Positions 35,010-45,111 of a stretch of DNA of 64,000 nt are shown here, in pieces. The notes beneath the pieces were generated by a model that was given only the letters and a program-made list of their open reading frames with translations, was not told the DNA's origin and did no database searches. Each line of letters begins with the position of its first letter. The first letter of the stretch is position 1. Position numbers and translations under genes: made by a program. This DNA comes from JARICQ01 sp964527205 (lineage in GTDB: Bacteria; Bacillota; Clostridia; Tissierellales; Tissierellaceae), in NCBI GenBank assembly GCA_964527205.1, contig CAZGQG010000005.1, forward strand, positions 19,573 through 83,572. The letters run 5' to 3'.

Positions 35010-35851
35010 TGGAGTTTATTCAAGATTTAATGACCTATGGTTTTTTACAGAAAGCTCTTATTACCTCTGTTATAGTTGGAATAATTTCTGGTGTTATTGG
35101 CAGTTATATTATTTTACGTGGTATGGCCCTAATGGGGGATGCCATATCTCATGCAGTTCTTCCAGGAGTTGCCATATCCTATCTACTAGGTATTAACTAT
35201 TTTTATGGAGCCGTTGTAGTAGGTGTTTTATCTGCACTTGGAATTGGTGCTATTAGTCAAAATAGCCGTATAAAAAATGATGCATCAATTGGTATAGTTT
35301 TTTCAGCAGCCTTTGCCCTGGGAATCATCTTGATTACCATGGCCCAAAGTTCTACTGATCTAACCCAGATACTATTTGGAAATGTACTTCATGTAAGATC
35401 CTCAGATATGTGGCTTACAATAGGCATAGGAGTAATTGTACTATTAACTGTTGTCCTGTTTTTTAAGGAGTTGCTTGTTTCTAGCTTTGATGAAACCATG
35501 GCGGAGGTTTACGGTCTTAAGACAAGGCTTATACACTACCTCATAATGGTTCTACTAACCCTAGTAACAGTGGCCTCCCTTCAAACTGTAGGAGTTATAT
35601 TGGTTGTATCTATGTTGGTTACACCAGCCTCAACAGCATATTTGCTGACAAATAGGCTGTCAACTATGATAATTCTGGCATCTAGCTTTGGTGCCCTATC
35701 AGCAATAATTGGCATGTACTTTAGCTATGTTTATAACTTGCCTTCAGGCCCAGTTATAGCCCTGGCAGCAACAGGTTTATTTGTAATAGTCTTGTTGTTT
35801 TCCCCTAAGGAAGGAGTTATTTGGCCCTTACTCAGAGGTCAAAAAAATTAA
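35009..35851 (+). CDS. Metal ABC transporter permease (Mn/Zn type)
   Basis: 280 residues with about eight to nine membrane helices, ABC-3 family. GDAISHAVLPGVAISYLLG (~43-61) and the DETMAEVYGLKTRLIHYLIMVLLTLVTVASLQTVGVILV region are conserved in MntC/SitC/ZnuB proteins. It overlaps the ATPase stop by one base. Confidence 0.93.
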   Translation: MEFIQDLMTYGFLQKALITSVIVGIISGVIGSYIILRGMALMGDAISHAVLPGVAISYLLGINYFYGAVVVGVLSALGIGAISQNSRIKNDASIGIVFSAAFALGIILITMAQSSTDLTQILFGNVLHVRSSDMWLTIGIGVIVLLTVVLFFKELLVSSFDETMAEVYGLKTRLIHYLIMVLLTLVTVASLQTVGVILVVSMLVTPASTAYLLTNRLSTMIILASSFGALSAIIGMYFSYVYNLPSGPVIALAATGLFVIVLLFSPKEGVIWPLLRGQKN

Positions 35852-35882
35852 GAAATTTAAAGATATTAAGGAGAGATATAAA

Positions 35883-36824
35883 TTGAAAAGAACATTTAAA
35901 TATTTATTAGTTGCAAGTGTTTTAATGGTATTTCTTACTGCTTGTAGTACAGATGGATCCCAGGAGATATCATCTGATGGAGATTCCATTCTTCAAGTAG
36001 TTACATCCTTTACAATAATAGAAGATATTGCAAGAGAAATAGGTGGAGAAAATGTAGAGATTCATAACCTAGTGCCAACAGGTACTGACCCACATGAATA
36101 TGAACCCCTACCTTTAGATATAAAGAAGACTACTGACGCAGACATATTGTTTTATAACGGAATGAACCTTGAAGGTGGAGAAAGTGGATGGTTCTTTAAA
36201 ATGATAGATTCAGTAGGTCAAAATGAAGAAAATGTATTCAGTTTAACAGAAGGTGTAGAGCCAATGTATTTGAGCAGTGATGATGGAACAGAAGAAGAAG
36301 TAAATCCTCATTCTTTCATTGACCCTGCTGTAGGTATTATAATGGCAGAGAATATGCGTGATGCCTTTATAAAAACAGATCCTGATAGAAAAGATTATTA
36401 CCAGGAAAAAGCTGAGGAATATATAGAGAAATTAAAGGAAATTGACAAGAAATATGAAGATGTAATTACAAGTATCCCAGAAGAAAAACGAGTATTAGTA
36501 ACAAGTGAGAGAGCTTTCCAATATATGGCTACTCATTATGGCTTGAAGGAAGGTTATATCTGGGCAGTTGATACTGAAGAAAATGGGACACCTGAACAAA
36601 TCAAGACCTTGATACAGTTTATTGATGAAAATCAAGTTCCAGTCCTATTTATAGAATCAAATGTAGATGAACGTCCAATGGAGACAGTATCTAGGGAAAC
36701 GGGAATACCAATCTTTGAAAAGCCAATTTATTCTGATGAGATTGGAAAACCAGGTGATGAAGTTGACACCTATATTAAATATTTAAACTACAATATCAAA
36801 ATTATTGAAGATGGTTTAAAATAA
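35883..36824 (+). CDS. Metal ABC transporter substrate-binding lipoprotein (MntA/PsaA-like)
   Basis: 313 residues from a TTG start with AAGGAG nine bases upstream. A lipoprotein signal ends at the lipobox FLTAC (Cys ~21). Metal ligands of the cluster A-I family are visible: His in GTDPHEYEP (~76), His in VNPHSFIDP (~139), Glu in SERAFQ (~208) and Asp in YSDEIG (~283). No His-rich loop is present, which favours Mn (or Fe) over Zn, but specificity is uncertain. Last gene of the operon. Confidence 0.92.
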   Translation: MKRTFKYLLVASVLMVFLTACSTDGSQEISSDGDSILQVVTSFTIIEDIAREIGGENVEIHNLVPTGTDPHEYEPLPLDIKKTTDADILFYNGMNLEGGESGWFFKMIDSVGQNEENVFSLTEGVEPMYLSSDDGTEEEVNPHSFIDPAVGIIMAENMRDAFIKTDPDRKDYYQEKAEEYIEKLKEIDKKYEDVITSIPEEKRVLVTSERAFQYMATHYGLKEGYIWAVDTEENGTPEQIKTLIQFIDENQVPVLFIESNVDERPMETVSRETGIPIFEKPIYSDEIGKPGDEVDTYIKYLNYNIKIIEDGLK

Positions 36825-36872
36825 AACAAAATAAATCCTGAAGTCAAATGACTTCAGGATTTATTTTGTTTT
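36823..36872. terminator. Bidirectional terminator between convergent operons
   Basis: Perfect 24-bp stem (36823-36846 with 36849-36872) around a 2-nt loop, with A-rich and T-rich ends so that either strand ends in a T-run. It separates the metal importer from the convergent ABC exporter pair. Confidence 0.92.
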
Positions 36873-36883
36873 ACAAGTATATT

Positions 36884-38518
36884 TTATTTAAGAAACAAAC
36901 CTAAATCTCTAATCCTTTGAAAATCATGGATCTTAAATACCCTGTTTTCCTTAACCAAGTAAATTGCATCATATAGATCTATATTCTCTTCATAAATAAT
37001 ATGGCTTACATTTATCAGGGTCTTATTTACCCTTAGCATTTTTTCCTCAATTGATTTTCCTATACTATGGTCTAAACTGGCAAAGATTTCATCACAAATA
37101 ATCAGGCTGCTATCTAAGTATAGGGCTCTTGCAAGGAGCAATCTTGCTCTTTGACCTCCTGATAAATTGGATCCATTGTTTTTTAATTTATAATCAAGTT
37201 CTAGGTCTTCTAGACCAACTTCCAAAAGAATATCCTCCAGTTTATCCCTGTTTTCATCCTTATATAAGCTTATATTCTCTTCTAAACTTCCATTAAAGAT
37301 AAATCCAATTTGATCTACAACTGACAATTGCTTAAAATAAGTCTGGGCACTAATATCTTTTAAACTATGATTATTTACTAATATATCTCCAGACTTAAGG
37401 GGGATTTGTTTTCTTAAGCTTTTCAGTATGGTGCTCTTACCTGCTCCACTTTCTCCTAATAACAAGATCTTTTGATCCTTGCCTATATAAATATTAAGAT
37501 CCTTTAAAACTGTATTATCCCTATATCCAAGTTCTGCATTTTTAAATTCAATCTCCTGTATTTCAGAAATCTTTTCCTCGCCATCTACACTTTCCTGTGA
37601 AAGTATTTCTTCGAAATCCTTTAATACAACTGATATACCTGCCATTTGCGAGATGAAAGGTGTCACTCTTTGCATAGGTCCTATGGAGTTAGCAAAGGCA
37701 GTACCTGCTAGTAAGGTCATCCCTAAGGATAGGCCTGATTGCTTTGCATAGTATATTCCCATGAAAACCAGGGCAAAGATTATTGACATTTGTATAAAAG
37801 AATTTAGTGCATCCACATTTGTGCTTTTCTTGTCTACTTGATAGTTGTCCTCCTGAACCTTATTGGCTAATACTTTAAATTTATCTAGTCTTGATTTTTC
37901 TAAAGTGTTTTGTTTGATTATATAAAATCCCTTTAAAGTCTCATTGATAAAATTAGTATACTTCTCTAAGGACTGGGATTTTGTTTTTTCTTTTTCTTCA
38001 ATTGGTTTACTTGTCTTTTTAGATACTGCTATGAAAAAGATTAATAAGCCTAGGGCTAAGAATAGTAGGGAGTTGTTTATTGTAGCAAGTAGAAACATTG
38101 AAATAAGCAAATGAAAAAATGCCTCTATGAGTTCCAATAAATTAAGATAAAATCTTGTCTCATACCTATCCATATCATTGCTTAGATGGGATAGGTATTT
38201 TTCCTCATCACTTCCTGCAAGGTTTTCAATATCTAATTTAAATAGCCTGTTTACATAGGAACTACGTAGTCCTATCATACTCTTCTTTAAGTATAAAGAT
38301 TTTAAATAAGATGCTAATAGATTAACAACAAGTTCCAATCCCAGTACAATTAAAAGAATTTTTGAGACTTCTATTAATTTATCAACCTGTCCTGCCACTG
38401 CATAGTCCGTAATAAATCTTAGAGCGTAAAGTGTTACACCTCCAAAAATAGCTGTTACTAATAAGGCTAAACTAACAAATATCAAAGATATCTTATCTCC
38501 AAATCTGTACTTACTCAT
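36884..38518 (-). CDS. ABC transporter, fused permease/ATPase, second subunit
   Basis: 544 residues from the ATG at 38518 (MSKYRFGDK); the upstream frame allows a start at 38530. Six-helix exporter domain, then ATPase with Walker A GESGAGKST, signature LSGGQRAR and Walker B LIICDEIFASLD with the catalytic Glu. Shorter than most exporters, with a weak H-loop (NVSHIIYEEN). The ATG overlaps the partner's end by 8 bp. Substrate unknown; peptide or drug export is possible. Confidence 0.88.
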   Translation of the reverse strand: MSKYRFGDKISLIFVSLALLVTAIFGGVTLYALRFITDYAVAGQVDKLIEVSKILLIVLGLELVVNLLASYLKSLYLKKSMIGLRSSYVNRLFKLDIENLAGSDEEKYLSHLSNDMDRYETRFYLNLLELIEAFFHLLISMFLLATINNSLLFLALGLLIFFIAVSKKTSKPIEEKEKTKSQSLEKYTNFINETLKGFYIIKQNTLEKSRLDKFKVLANKVQEDNYQVDKKSTNVDALNSFIQMSIIFALVFMGIYYAKQSGLSLGMTLLAGTAFANSIGPMQRVTPFISQMAGISVVLKDFEEILSQESVDGEEKISEIQEIEFKNAELGYRDNTVLKDLNIYIGKDQKILLLGESGAGKSTILKSLRKQIPLKSGDILVNNHSLKDISAQTYFKQLSVVDQIGFIFNGSLEENISLYKDENRDKLEDILLEVGLEDLELDYKLKNNGSNLSGGQRARLLLARALYLDSSLIICDEIFASLDHSIGKSIEEKMLRVNKTLINVSHIIYEENIDLYDAIYLVKENRVFKIHDFQRIRDLGLFLK

Positions 38519-40124
38519 GGCTCCCACCACCTTCCCTACTTAAGTCAATTGTTTGATCAAAGCTCTGGGCCAAAAAGTCTAAATGCCTATGGGATATGAG
38601 GATAACCGTCTTATCTAAATTCTTAATTGTCTCATATATTCGAGATGAAGTAAGATCATCTAGGCTTGCACTTGGCTCATCAAAGATAATCATCTCCTTG
38701 TCTTGATACAATTCCCTTGCTATATTGATCCGCTGTCTTTGACCTCCAGAGATATTATTTCCATTGTCTATCAACTGATGATCTACACCTAATTCTAAAG
38801 AGTCTATCCAGTCCTCCAGGGCTGCATCCTTAAGAACTCTATTGAATTTATTTTTATCATAGGCCTTATCCAGTAAGATGTTGTTTTTTATAGTGTCATT
38901 GAAAATAAAGTGTTCTTGTCTAAGATATCCAACCTTTTCTATGAAGCTTCTAGGATCAATTTCCCTTAAGCTTACTCCGTCATATAATATCTGTCCTCCA
39001 TAGTCCTCTAATCCCCCAACTAAGGCATTAACTAGACTTGTCTTTCCTGCCCCTGAGGGTCCAAAGACAAGCAATTTCGACTTATTTTTTATTTCTAGAT
39101 TTATATCTTTTAAGACAGGCTTATCTTTGTAGGAAATGCTTAAATCCTTTACTTGGATCTTGTCCTTCAATTTAAACTTTTGATCTAAGGCTTCCCCAAT
39201 CTCATAGTCTGTAATATTGTCATAGATTTTCTTGGCAGTCTTAAATCTGTTGATCATTGAGAAACCACTGTTCATCCCCCAAATTAACTGACCTACTAAG
39301 TTTACAACAACTACCAGGGAGCTGAGTATTATTTTTCCTTGAGAAAATAAATATGCTGCATAGATTATTGCAAATATCTGATAGCTTCCTGATACCCAGG
39401 TCATAATATTTCTTTGAATTAGATTGATTTGATTGCTTGATTTTTTATGCTCTTCCAGATCACTAATCTCTTGATAAAAGACTCCTTTAAACTTGTCCAT
39501 AACTTGGTATAGCTTGATTGTTTCTAAGCCATTAAGTATATTAGTTAGGCTTTGGTGAAATTTAGAGTTTTGTTCCAATACCCTTTGCTTTCTTTCTATA
39601 CTTGGTTTTTCAAATAATTTGCTTAAAATAAATAAGATTATTGATATTAAAATTGTTGTCCCTGCCACTACAGGGGATATAAAAAATAAGACTAGGGTCC
39701 CTAGGAAAAAATTTCCAAAGGAGTAAATTATATTTAGTATGGATAGGAAGAAGTCACTTTCAAATAAATTAATATCCGATACTAATTGTGATTGATATTG
39801 TTCCATAGAGTTTTCATTAAATTCTTGGATATTTTTATTTAATAAGCCTCTATAGGCAAGCACCCTTACCTGGACCAGGACATCTCGCATAAAGCCTATT
39901 CTTAGGTATCTTGATATAACTTGCAATACTATAGGTGTAAACCCTAGAGCTAAACTGATTAAAATGATTCTAATAAATTCCCTAGAGGCAGAAGCCTCAA
40001 ATATATTGAAAACATTTGCCAGGGAAAAAGTGACCATTATATTGCTAGGTGTTATTATTAAAACTCCTAGCACATAAAAAAAGAATTGTTTTTTATTTTT
40101 GCTAAATAAAGTCTTTATATCCAT
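38511..40124 (-). CDS. ABC transporter, fused permease/ATPase, first subunit
   Basis: 537 residues, same domain plan as its partner: transmembrane domain (~1-310) and ATPase with Walker A GPSGAGKTS, signature ISGGQRQR, Walker B MIIFDEPSASLD and H-loop LISHRHL. Both subunits keep the catalytic Glu, unlike the exporter pair at 12.7-16.1 kb. AGGAGG precedes the ATG. No substrate or precursor-peptide gene is adjacent. Confidence 0.88.
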   Translation of the reverse strand: MDIKTLFSKNKKQFFFYVLGVLIITPSNIMVTFSLANVFNIFEASASREFIRIILISLALGFTPIVLQVISRYLRIGFMRDVLVQVRVLAYRGLLNKNIQEFNENSMEQYQSQLVSDINLFESDFFLSILNIIYSFGNFFLGTLVLFFISPVVAGTTILISIILFILSKLFEKPSIERKQRVLEQNSKFHQSLTNILNGLETIKLYQVMDKFKGVFYQEISDLEEHKKSSNQINLIQRNIMTWVSGSYQIFAIIYAAYLFSQGKIILSSLVVVVNLVGQLIWGMNSGFSMINRFKTAKKIYDNITDYEIGEALDQKFKLKDKIQVKDLSISYKDKPVLKDINLEIKNKSKLLVFGPSGAGKTSLVNALVGGLEDYGGQILYDGVSLREIDPRSFIEKVGYLRQEHFIFNDTIKNNILLDKAYDKNKFNRVLKDAALEDWIDSLELGVDHQLIDNGNNISGGQRQRINIARELYQDKEMIIFDEPSASLDDLTSSRIYETIKNLDKTVILISHRHLDFLAQSFDQTIDLSREGGGSHE

Positions 40125-40162
40125 ATGATTTCCTCCTACTTTTAGTGTCTAACTTCTCTTTC

Positions 40163-40747
40163 TTAAAAAAACAAGGATATTGCTGTATATACAAGCAATA
40201 ATGCCATAATAGTATTAATAGTTTTAGCATGGCTTTCAAAGAATTTTTGCAAGACTGAACCAAAAACTGCCCAGGAAAAAGTTGAAAGCAATGAAATAAA
40301 TGCTAGCATTAGTGCAAAGCCACCTAGAACTATTACAGATTCATAATAGGGGCTAATGAAGGTGGAAGTAATCGTAAGTCCATAAATAATTACCTTTAAA
40401 TTAATAAATTGTAGAATAAATCCAGTAAAAATTGTATTTGTAGCTCTTTTTTCTCCTTCCATAGCCTTATTCTCACTCTTATAGATCCTCCATGCCAGGT
40501 ATAATATGTATATAGCAGCCAGGTAGGTCATTATAGGTTTTATAGATGGAATAAAGCTAATAAGGCTGGCACTAAATAAACTGGATAAAGCAATTATAGT
40601 AAAGAAACCAAAGAATACTCCAATATTAAAAGGAAGTGCTTTCTTAAGCCCATATTTACTTGCATTAGACATGGACATAATATTATTGGGTCCTGGAGTA
40701 AAGGTTGTTATAATTACATAGGATAAAAAAGCTGATATATTTGGCAT
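40163..40747 (-). CDS. LysE/RhtB-family amino-acid exporter
   Basis: 194 residues from the ATG at 40747, nine bases after GGAG; an ATG two codons earlier is too close. Six hydrophobic segments. The family motif TPGPNNIMSMSNASKYGLKKALPFNIG follows the first helix. Relatives export lysine, homoserine, cysteine or other amino acids; which one is unknown. The gene is separated from the ABC pair by 38 bp and may be co-transcribed. Confidence 0.88.
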   Translation of the reverse strand: MPNISAFLSYVIITTFTPGPNNIMSMSNASKYGLKKALPFNIGVFFGFFTIIALSSLFSASLISFIPSIKPIMTYLAAIYILYLAWRIYKSENKAMEGEKRATNTIFTGFILQFINLKVIIYGLTITSTFISPYYESVIVLGGFALMLAFISLLSTFSWAVFGSVLQKFFESHAKTINTIMALLLVYTAISLFF

Positions 40748-40961
40748 AATCATTAGCTCCTATCTAGTTTTGATTTTCAGTCATGTCTCCTAATTATTAA
40801 TAAAACACAACTTAATAAGCCAGTTATAATAATTCAACAATATCATTATACCACTTATTTATAGAAAAAATTAAAATAATTCAGCTTTTAAATTATTATA
40901 TTACTTATTTAGAATCTATACTTACTATCAATTTATTTTTTTCTAAAGCTTTAAGTCATAG

Positions 40962-41018
40962 AAAAATCCTGCCTACTTAAAATATCTGAAAACAGATCTT
41001 TAAGTAAACAGGATTTTT
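40962..41018 (-). terminator. Terminator of the agmatinase-family gene
   Basis: Long compound hairpin: AAAAATCCTG / CAGGATTTTT outer stem, TACTTAAA / TTTAAGTA middle, TCTG / CAGA inner. It starts about 17 bp after the agmatinase-family stop. The rest of the 288-bp intergenic region up to 40748 is A/T-rich and shows no further gene. Confidence 0.8.
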
Positions 41019-41035
41019 TATGTTTTTATTAGTCT

Positions 41036-42007
41036 TTATTTTTTGTTTTTGTTTTTATAGGCCAATATAGATAGGAATTCAAATACAATATTAGCTGCTA
41101 AAAGAGAAGTTATTTCTCCAAAATCATAGGGTGGTGCTACTTCTACAACATCAAATCCCACAAAATTTAAATCCTTCAGTCCCCTTACTATATCTAAGGA
41201 TTCATAAGAGGAAAAACCTCCTACTTCTGGTGTACCTGTACCAGGTGCATAGGCAGGGTCTACAAAATCTATATCAAAGGTGAGGAATACTTTATTGTCT
41301 CCCACTGTTTTTATTATTTCCTTAACAACTTGTTTTAATCCCATTTCTCGCATTTCATGGGAAGGAATAATCTTTAAACCAAGCTCAGTACCAATTTTAT
41401 GCTCATCCAGATCATATAAGGATCCCCTTAGGCCTATTTGTATGGAGCTATGTGGATCTATAAGCCCTTCTTCTATAGCTCTTTTAAATGGAGTTCCATG
41501 ACTGTATCTTTCTCCAAAAACCTCATCATTTATATCTGCATGGGAATCAAATTGAACCAAGGAAACTGGCCCATGTTCTTTATGAATTGATCTTAACTCA
41601 GCAAGACTTATGGAGTGATCTCCTCCAAGAGAAATAGGGATTACCCCTGCACCAATAATTTTGTCTAGCTCTTGTTCTATAATCTCATAGCTTGGATGGA
41701 TGTAACCTGGAACTATATTTATGTCTCCATAGTCCCCACCCTTTAATTCCTCCAATATATTTGTTTGGAAGATAGCATTGTTGGGCTTTATCATTGTAGA
41801 AATGTTTCTAATTGCAGAGGGTCCAAACCTTGCCCCTGTTCTAAAGGAACTTGCTGTATCAAAGGGTATACCTACTATGGCAAAATCAAGCCCTTCTAAA
41901 TTTGTTATTCTTTCCATCCTCATAAAAGTACCCATGTTTACAAATCTTGGGGATGAAGATGCACTGGCTAAATTGTTTTCTAAATTATTCTCTAAATTGT
42001 TTTTCAA
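41036..42007 (-). CDS. Agmatinase/arginase-family ureohydrolase
   Basis: 323 residues starting at a TTG (42007) seven bases after AGGAGG. The binuclear Mn ligands are all visible: GGDHSIS (His), FDSHADIND (Asp, His, Asp) and FDIDFVDPAYAPGTGTPE (Asp, Asp). The PGTGTPE and EVAPPYD motifs are typical of agmatinase/guanidinobutyrase relatives rather than true arginase. It releases urea from a guanidino substrate. The N-terminus contains a small repeat, three copies of ENNL-like units. Monocistronic. Confidence 0.88.
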   Translation of the reverse strand: MKNNLENNLENNLASASSSPRFVNMGTFMRMERITNLEGLDFAIVGIPFDTASSFRTGARFGPSAIRNISTMIKPNNAIFQTNILEELKGGDYGDINIVPGYIHPSYEIIEQELDKIIGAGVIPISLGGDHSISLAELRSIHKEHGPVSLVQFDSHADINDEVFGERYSHGTPFKRAIEEGLIDPHSSIQIGLRGSLYDLDEHKIGTELGLKIIPSHEMREMGLKQVVKEIIKTVGDNKVFLTFDIDFVDPAYAPGTGTPEVGGFSSYESLDIVRGLKDLNFVGFDVVEVAPPYDFGEITSLLAANIVFEFLSILAYKNKNKK

Positions 42008-42154
42008 ATTTATTCCTCCTATTTATTTTTCTTAAGCATAAGATTGTCATAATCCAATATAAGTACTTGTCCTAGTTACCTATACCCTAAATAAAGTAAA
42101 AATAACAGCCTAGCTCCCATATTGACTAGCTTCTAGTCCCTTCTTAATATAAAA

Positions 42155-42190
42155 GCTAGCTCACTTAAGTTAAAATTTAAATGAGCTAGC
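42155..42190 (-). terminator. Terminator of the copper operon
   Basis: Stem GCTAGCTCA / TGAGCTAGC with an 18-nt partly self-complementary loop, followed by TTTTATATT on the minus strand, 22 bp after the csoR stop. Confidence 0.78.
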
Positions 42191-42212
42191 CTATATGTTT
42201 TTAAGATGATTC

Positions 42213-42482
42213 TTATTTTATATATTTATCTATAACCCTTATTATCTCTTCTATCTTTTCTTCCCCTTCTTCTTCGCCTTCTAAAATGGCTGTTGTTACA
42301 CAGGATCTTATATGATCATTTAAAACATCTATGTTTGCTTTCTTTAAGAGGCCTATGGCTGATAGGATTTGTGTAGATATATCTATACAATACCTATCAT
42401 TTTCTATCATCTTTATTATTCCATCTATTTGGCCCCTTGCAGTTTTTAATTTCTTAGCTGCATTTTGCTTTGCTTCAGTCAT
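42213..42482 (-). CDS. csoR: CsoR-family copper-sensing repressor
   Basis: 89 residues, all-helical CsoR/RcnR family. The Cu(I) ligands Cys-His-Cys are present in RYCIDISTQ, and in NDHIRSCV (His and Cys). It binds GC-rich operators and releases DNA on Cu(I) binding. It is the last gene of the copA-copZ-csoR operon, giving a feedback loop. The ribosome binding site is weak (GCGGTGATAAT). A tail of Glu/Gly (EGEEEGEEK) is unusual but harmless. Confidence 0.93.
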   Translation of the reverse strand: MTEAKQNAAKKLKTARGQIDGIIKMIENDRYCIDISTQILSAIGLLKKANIDVLNDHIRSCVTTAILEGEEEGEEKIEEIIRVIDKYIK

Positions 42483-42495
42483 ATTATCACCGCTT

Positions 42496-42702
42496 CTATT
42501 TTATTTCTACTACTTCATAGCCTGCATCTTCAACGGATTCTTTTAAGATCCTATCCTCTAGATTTTCTCCTTCTACTTCTACTCTTTTAGTTTCTAGATT
42601 TACCACTACATTTGATACTCCTTCTAATCCTTCCAAAGCATCCTTTACTGCCTTTTCACAATGTCCGCAGGACATTCCCTCTACCAATAATATTTTTTCC
42701 AT
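42496..42702 (-). CDS. copZ: Copper chaperone CopZ
   Basis: 68 residues, a single heavy-metal-associated domain with the motif MSCGHC (Cys 12 and 15) near the N-terminus and the ferredoxin-like pattern VSNVVVNLETKRVEVEG. It shuttles Cu(I) to the ATPase encoded upstream. AGGAGG precedes the ATG. Confidence 0.94.
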   Translation of the reverse strand: MEKILLVEGMSCGHCEKAVKDALEGLEGVSNVVVNLETKRVEVEGENLEDRILKESVEDAGYEVVEIK

Positions 42703-42716
42703 AATATTTCCTCCTA

Positions 42717-45089
42717 TTATTTAAAGTTTTTAAGTCTTAATGAGTTAGTTACTACAGATACTGAACTAAAGGCCATGGCTGCTCCTGCTACCATTGGATT
42801 TAAAAATCCTAGGGCTGCAATTGGTATTCCAATGGAGTTGTAGAAGAAAGCCCAGAATAAGTTTTGTCTAATTGTCTTAATAGTTCTATGACTTAGTCTA
42901 ATAGCTGTAACTACACCATTTAAATCCCCACTCATAAGGGTTATATCTGCTGCTTCCATAGCTATATCTGTACCTGTACCTATGGCAAATCCTATATCTG
43001 CTGCGGCTAATGCTGGAGCATCGTTAATACCATCTCCAACCATACCTACATGTTTGCCCTGGGCTTTCAAACCTTCTACTGCCTCTGCCTTGTTTTCAGG
43101 AAGTACATCAGCTAATACTTCTGTAATCCCTACTTCTTTTGCAATTGCCTTTGCTGTTCTTTGATTATCTCCTGTTATCATATATACTTCAAGGCCCATC
43201 TTTTGTAGTTCTTTGATTGCCCTTAATGAAGTATCCTTTATTTGATCTGCAACTGCTATAATTCCAGATAATACACCATCTAGGGATAAGAGCATAGCTG
43301 TTTTTCCTTCTTCCTGTAATTTTAGAAGGTCTTCTTCCCTATCTCCTATAGGAATATTGTTGTCTTCCATAAGTTTTTTGTTTCCAATCAATATTTTCTT
43401 GCCTTCAAAATCTGCCCTAAGTCCTTTTCCTGTAATAGACATAAAGGATTCTGGATTGGATAGTTCTATAGATTCTTCTTCAGCCTTTTTCACTATGGAT
43501 TGACCTAGTGGATGCTCTGAAGCCCTTTCTACAGATGCTGCAATTCTTAGAATTTCATCTCTTTCATAACCATTAAAGCTTATTATATTTGTAAGTTCTG
43601 GTTCTCCTCTTGTAATAGTTCCCGTTTTGTCAAATATTATAGTATCCATTTTGTGGGCACTTTCTAAGTGTTCTCCAGATTTAATTAATATTCCATTTTC
43701 TGCTCCCTTTCCTGTTCCTACCATAATAGCTGTAGGTGTTGCTAGTCCTAATGCACATGGACATGCTATTACAAGAACTGCAATTGCATTCATTAATCCA
43801 CTATTAAAGTCCCCAGCTATATAGGCAAAGCCTATAAAAGTTATCAGGGCTATTACAATTACTACTGGAACAAAGATGCCTGAAATCTTATCTGCTAATC
43901 TTTGAATAGGTGCCTTAGATCCTTGAGCATCCTCTACTAATTGAATAATCTGAGATAAGACAGTGTCCTTACCTATTTTCCTAGCCTCAAATCTAAAGCT
44001 TCCAAATTTATTTATTGTAGCTCCTACAACTTCGTCCCCCACAGTTTTATCTGTAGGTATTGACTCTCCTGTGATCATAGACTCATCTAAGGATGAATTA
44101 CCTTCTACTATAATTCCATCAACTGGAACTCTCTCACCTGGCTTTACAACTACAATGTCTCCCACAGCTAATTCTTCTATAGGAATATCCATTTCTACCC
44201 CGTCCTTAACAACTCTAGCTGTTTTAGGTTGTAGACCCATAAGTTTTTTAATTGCTTCTGAAGTTTTACCCTTGGCTACTGCTTCAAAGGTATTTCCTAG
44301 TAGGATCAAAGTAATAATTACTGCTGAAGCTTCAAAGTAATATTCATGCACGCCAATTGCTAGATTGTATACACTATAGAAGTAAGCAGCTGATGTACCC
44401 ATGGCTATTAAAACATCCATGTTAGCTCCTCCACCTCTTAAAGACTTATAGGCTCCTTTATAGAATCTAGACCCTATAATGAATTGTACCGGTGTTGCCA
44501 ATGCTAGTTGAAACCATCCATTGCCTAATATATTGTCAATGCCTGCCATATGATAAAACATTCCTAAAAATAAGGGCAAGCTTAGGGCTGCAGATATTAT
44601 AAAGGATATTTTCAGGGATCTAATTTCCTTTTCCCTTAATTCTTTTTCCCTATCTAAATCTCTTTCAACTTCAACCTGGGCCTTATAACCTGCCTTTTCA
44701 ACTGCTCCTATTAATATCTCATCTGTAATTAGGCCAGAAGGATATTCAACTGTTGCCTTATTAGTAGCTAGATTGACTGTAGCACGAGTTACACCTTCCA
44801 CCTTATTAAGTTCTGCCTCTACACGAGAGGAACAAGATGATCAAGTCATTCCCTCAACCATTAAAGTTGTCTTTTCTAAGGGAACATCATATCCAGTTTT
44901 TTCTATAAGCTTAATTAGGTCCTCTTTCTTAACCTTACTTTCGTCAAACTCTATGCTTGCCTTATTGGCCAAAAGATTTACTGTTGCAGTTTTTACTCCC
45001 TCCTGCTTATTTAAAGCCTTCTCTACCCTAGTAGAACAAGCTGCACAAGTCATACCTAAAACATCTACACTTATCTTTTTAGTATCCAT
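42717..45089 (-). CDS. copA: Cu(I)-exporting P-type ATPase, probable selenoprotein (UxxC in second metal-binding domain)
   Basis: Read through one TGA at 44841-44843, this is a 790-residue CopA. Domain 1 (~5-70) has MTCAAC; domain 2 (~76-142) has MT-U83-SSC86 where CxxC is expected. The reading frame is identical before and after the TGA, and downstream homology resumes at once (SSRVEAELNKVEGV). Membrane-site motif CPC is at 443-445 (ACPCALG), phosphorylated Asp487 in DKTGT, with GDGINDAPALA later. AGGAG precedes the ATG at 45089. It exports Cu(I) across the cytoplasmic membrane. If not Sec, the alternative is a nonsense mutation leaving the ATPase without its N-terminus, or a sequencing error. 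Confidence 0.88.
44810..44833 (-). promoter_or_regulatory. Candidate bacterial SECIS hairpin in copA
   Basis: Eight bases after UGA the RNA folds GUU/AAC, a 3-nt bulge, CCUCU/AGAGG and an apical CGUGU loop. GU in the apical loop, 17-20 nt from the UGA, matches what SelB recognises in bacterial SECIS elements. No covariation could be tested. Confidence 0.65.
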
Positions 45090-45111
45090 TATCTCACTCC
45101 TTTTATGTTTT

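Noticed and set aside
44841..45089. An 82-residue metal-binding protein separate from a 694-residue ATPase
   Set aside because: Both parts are in one frame, separated only by TGA, and the second metal-binding domain would be split in the middle of its MxCxxC motif.
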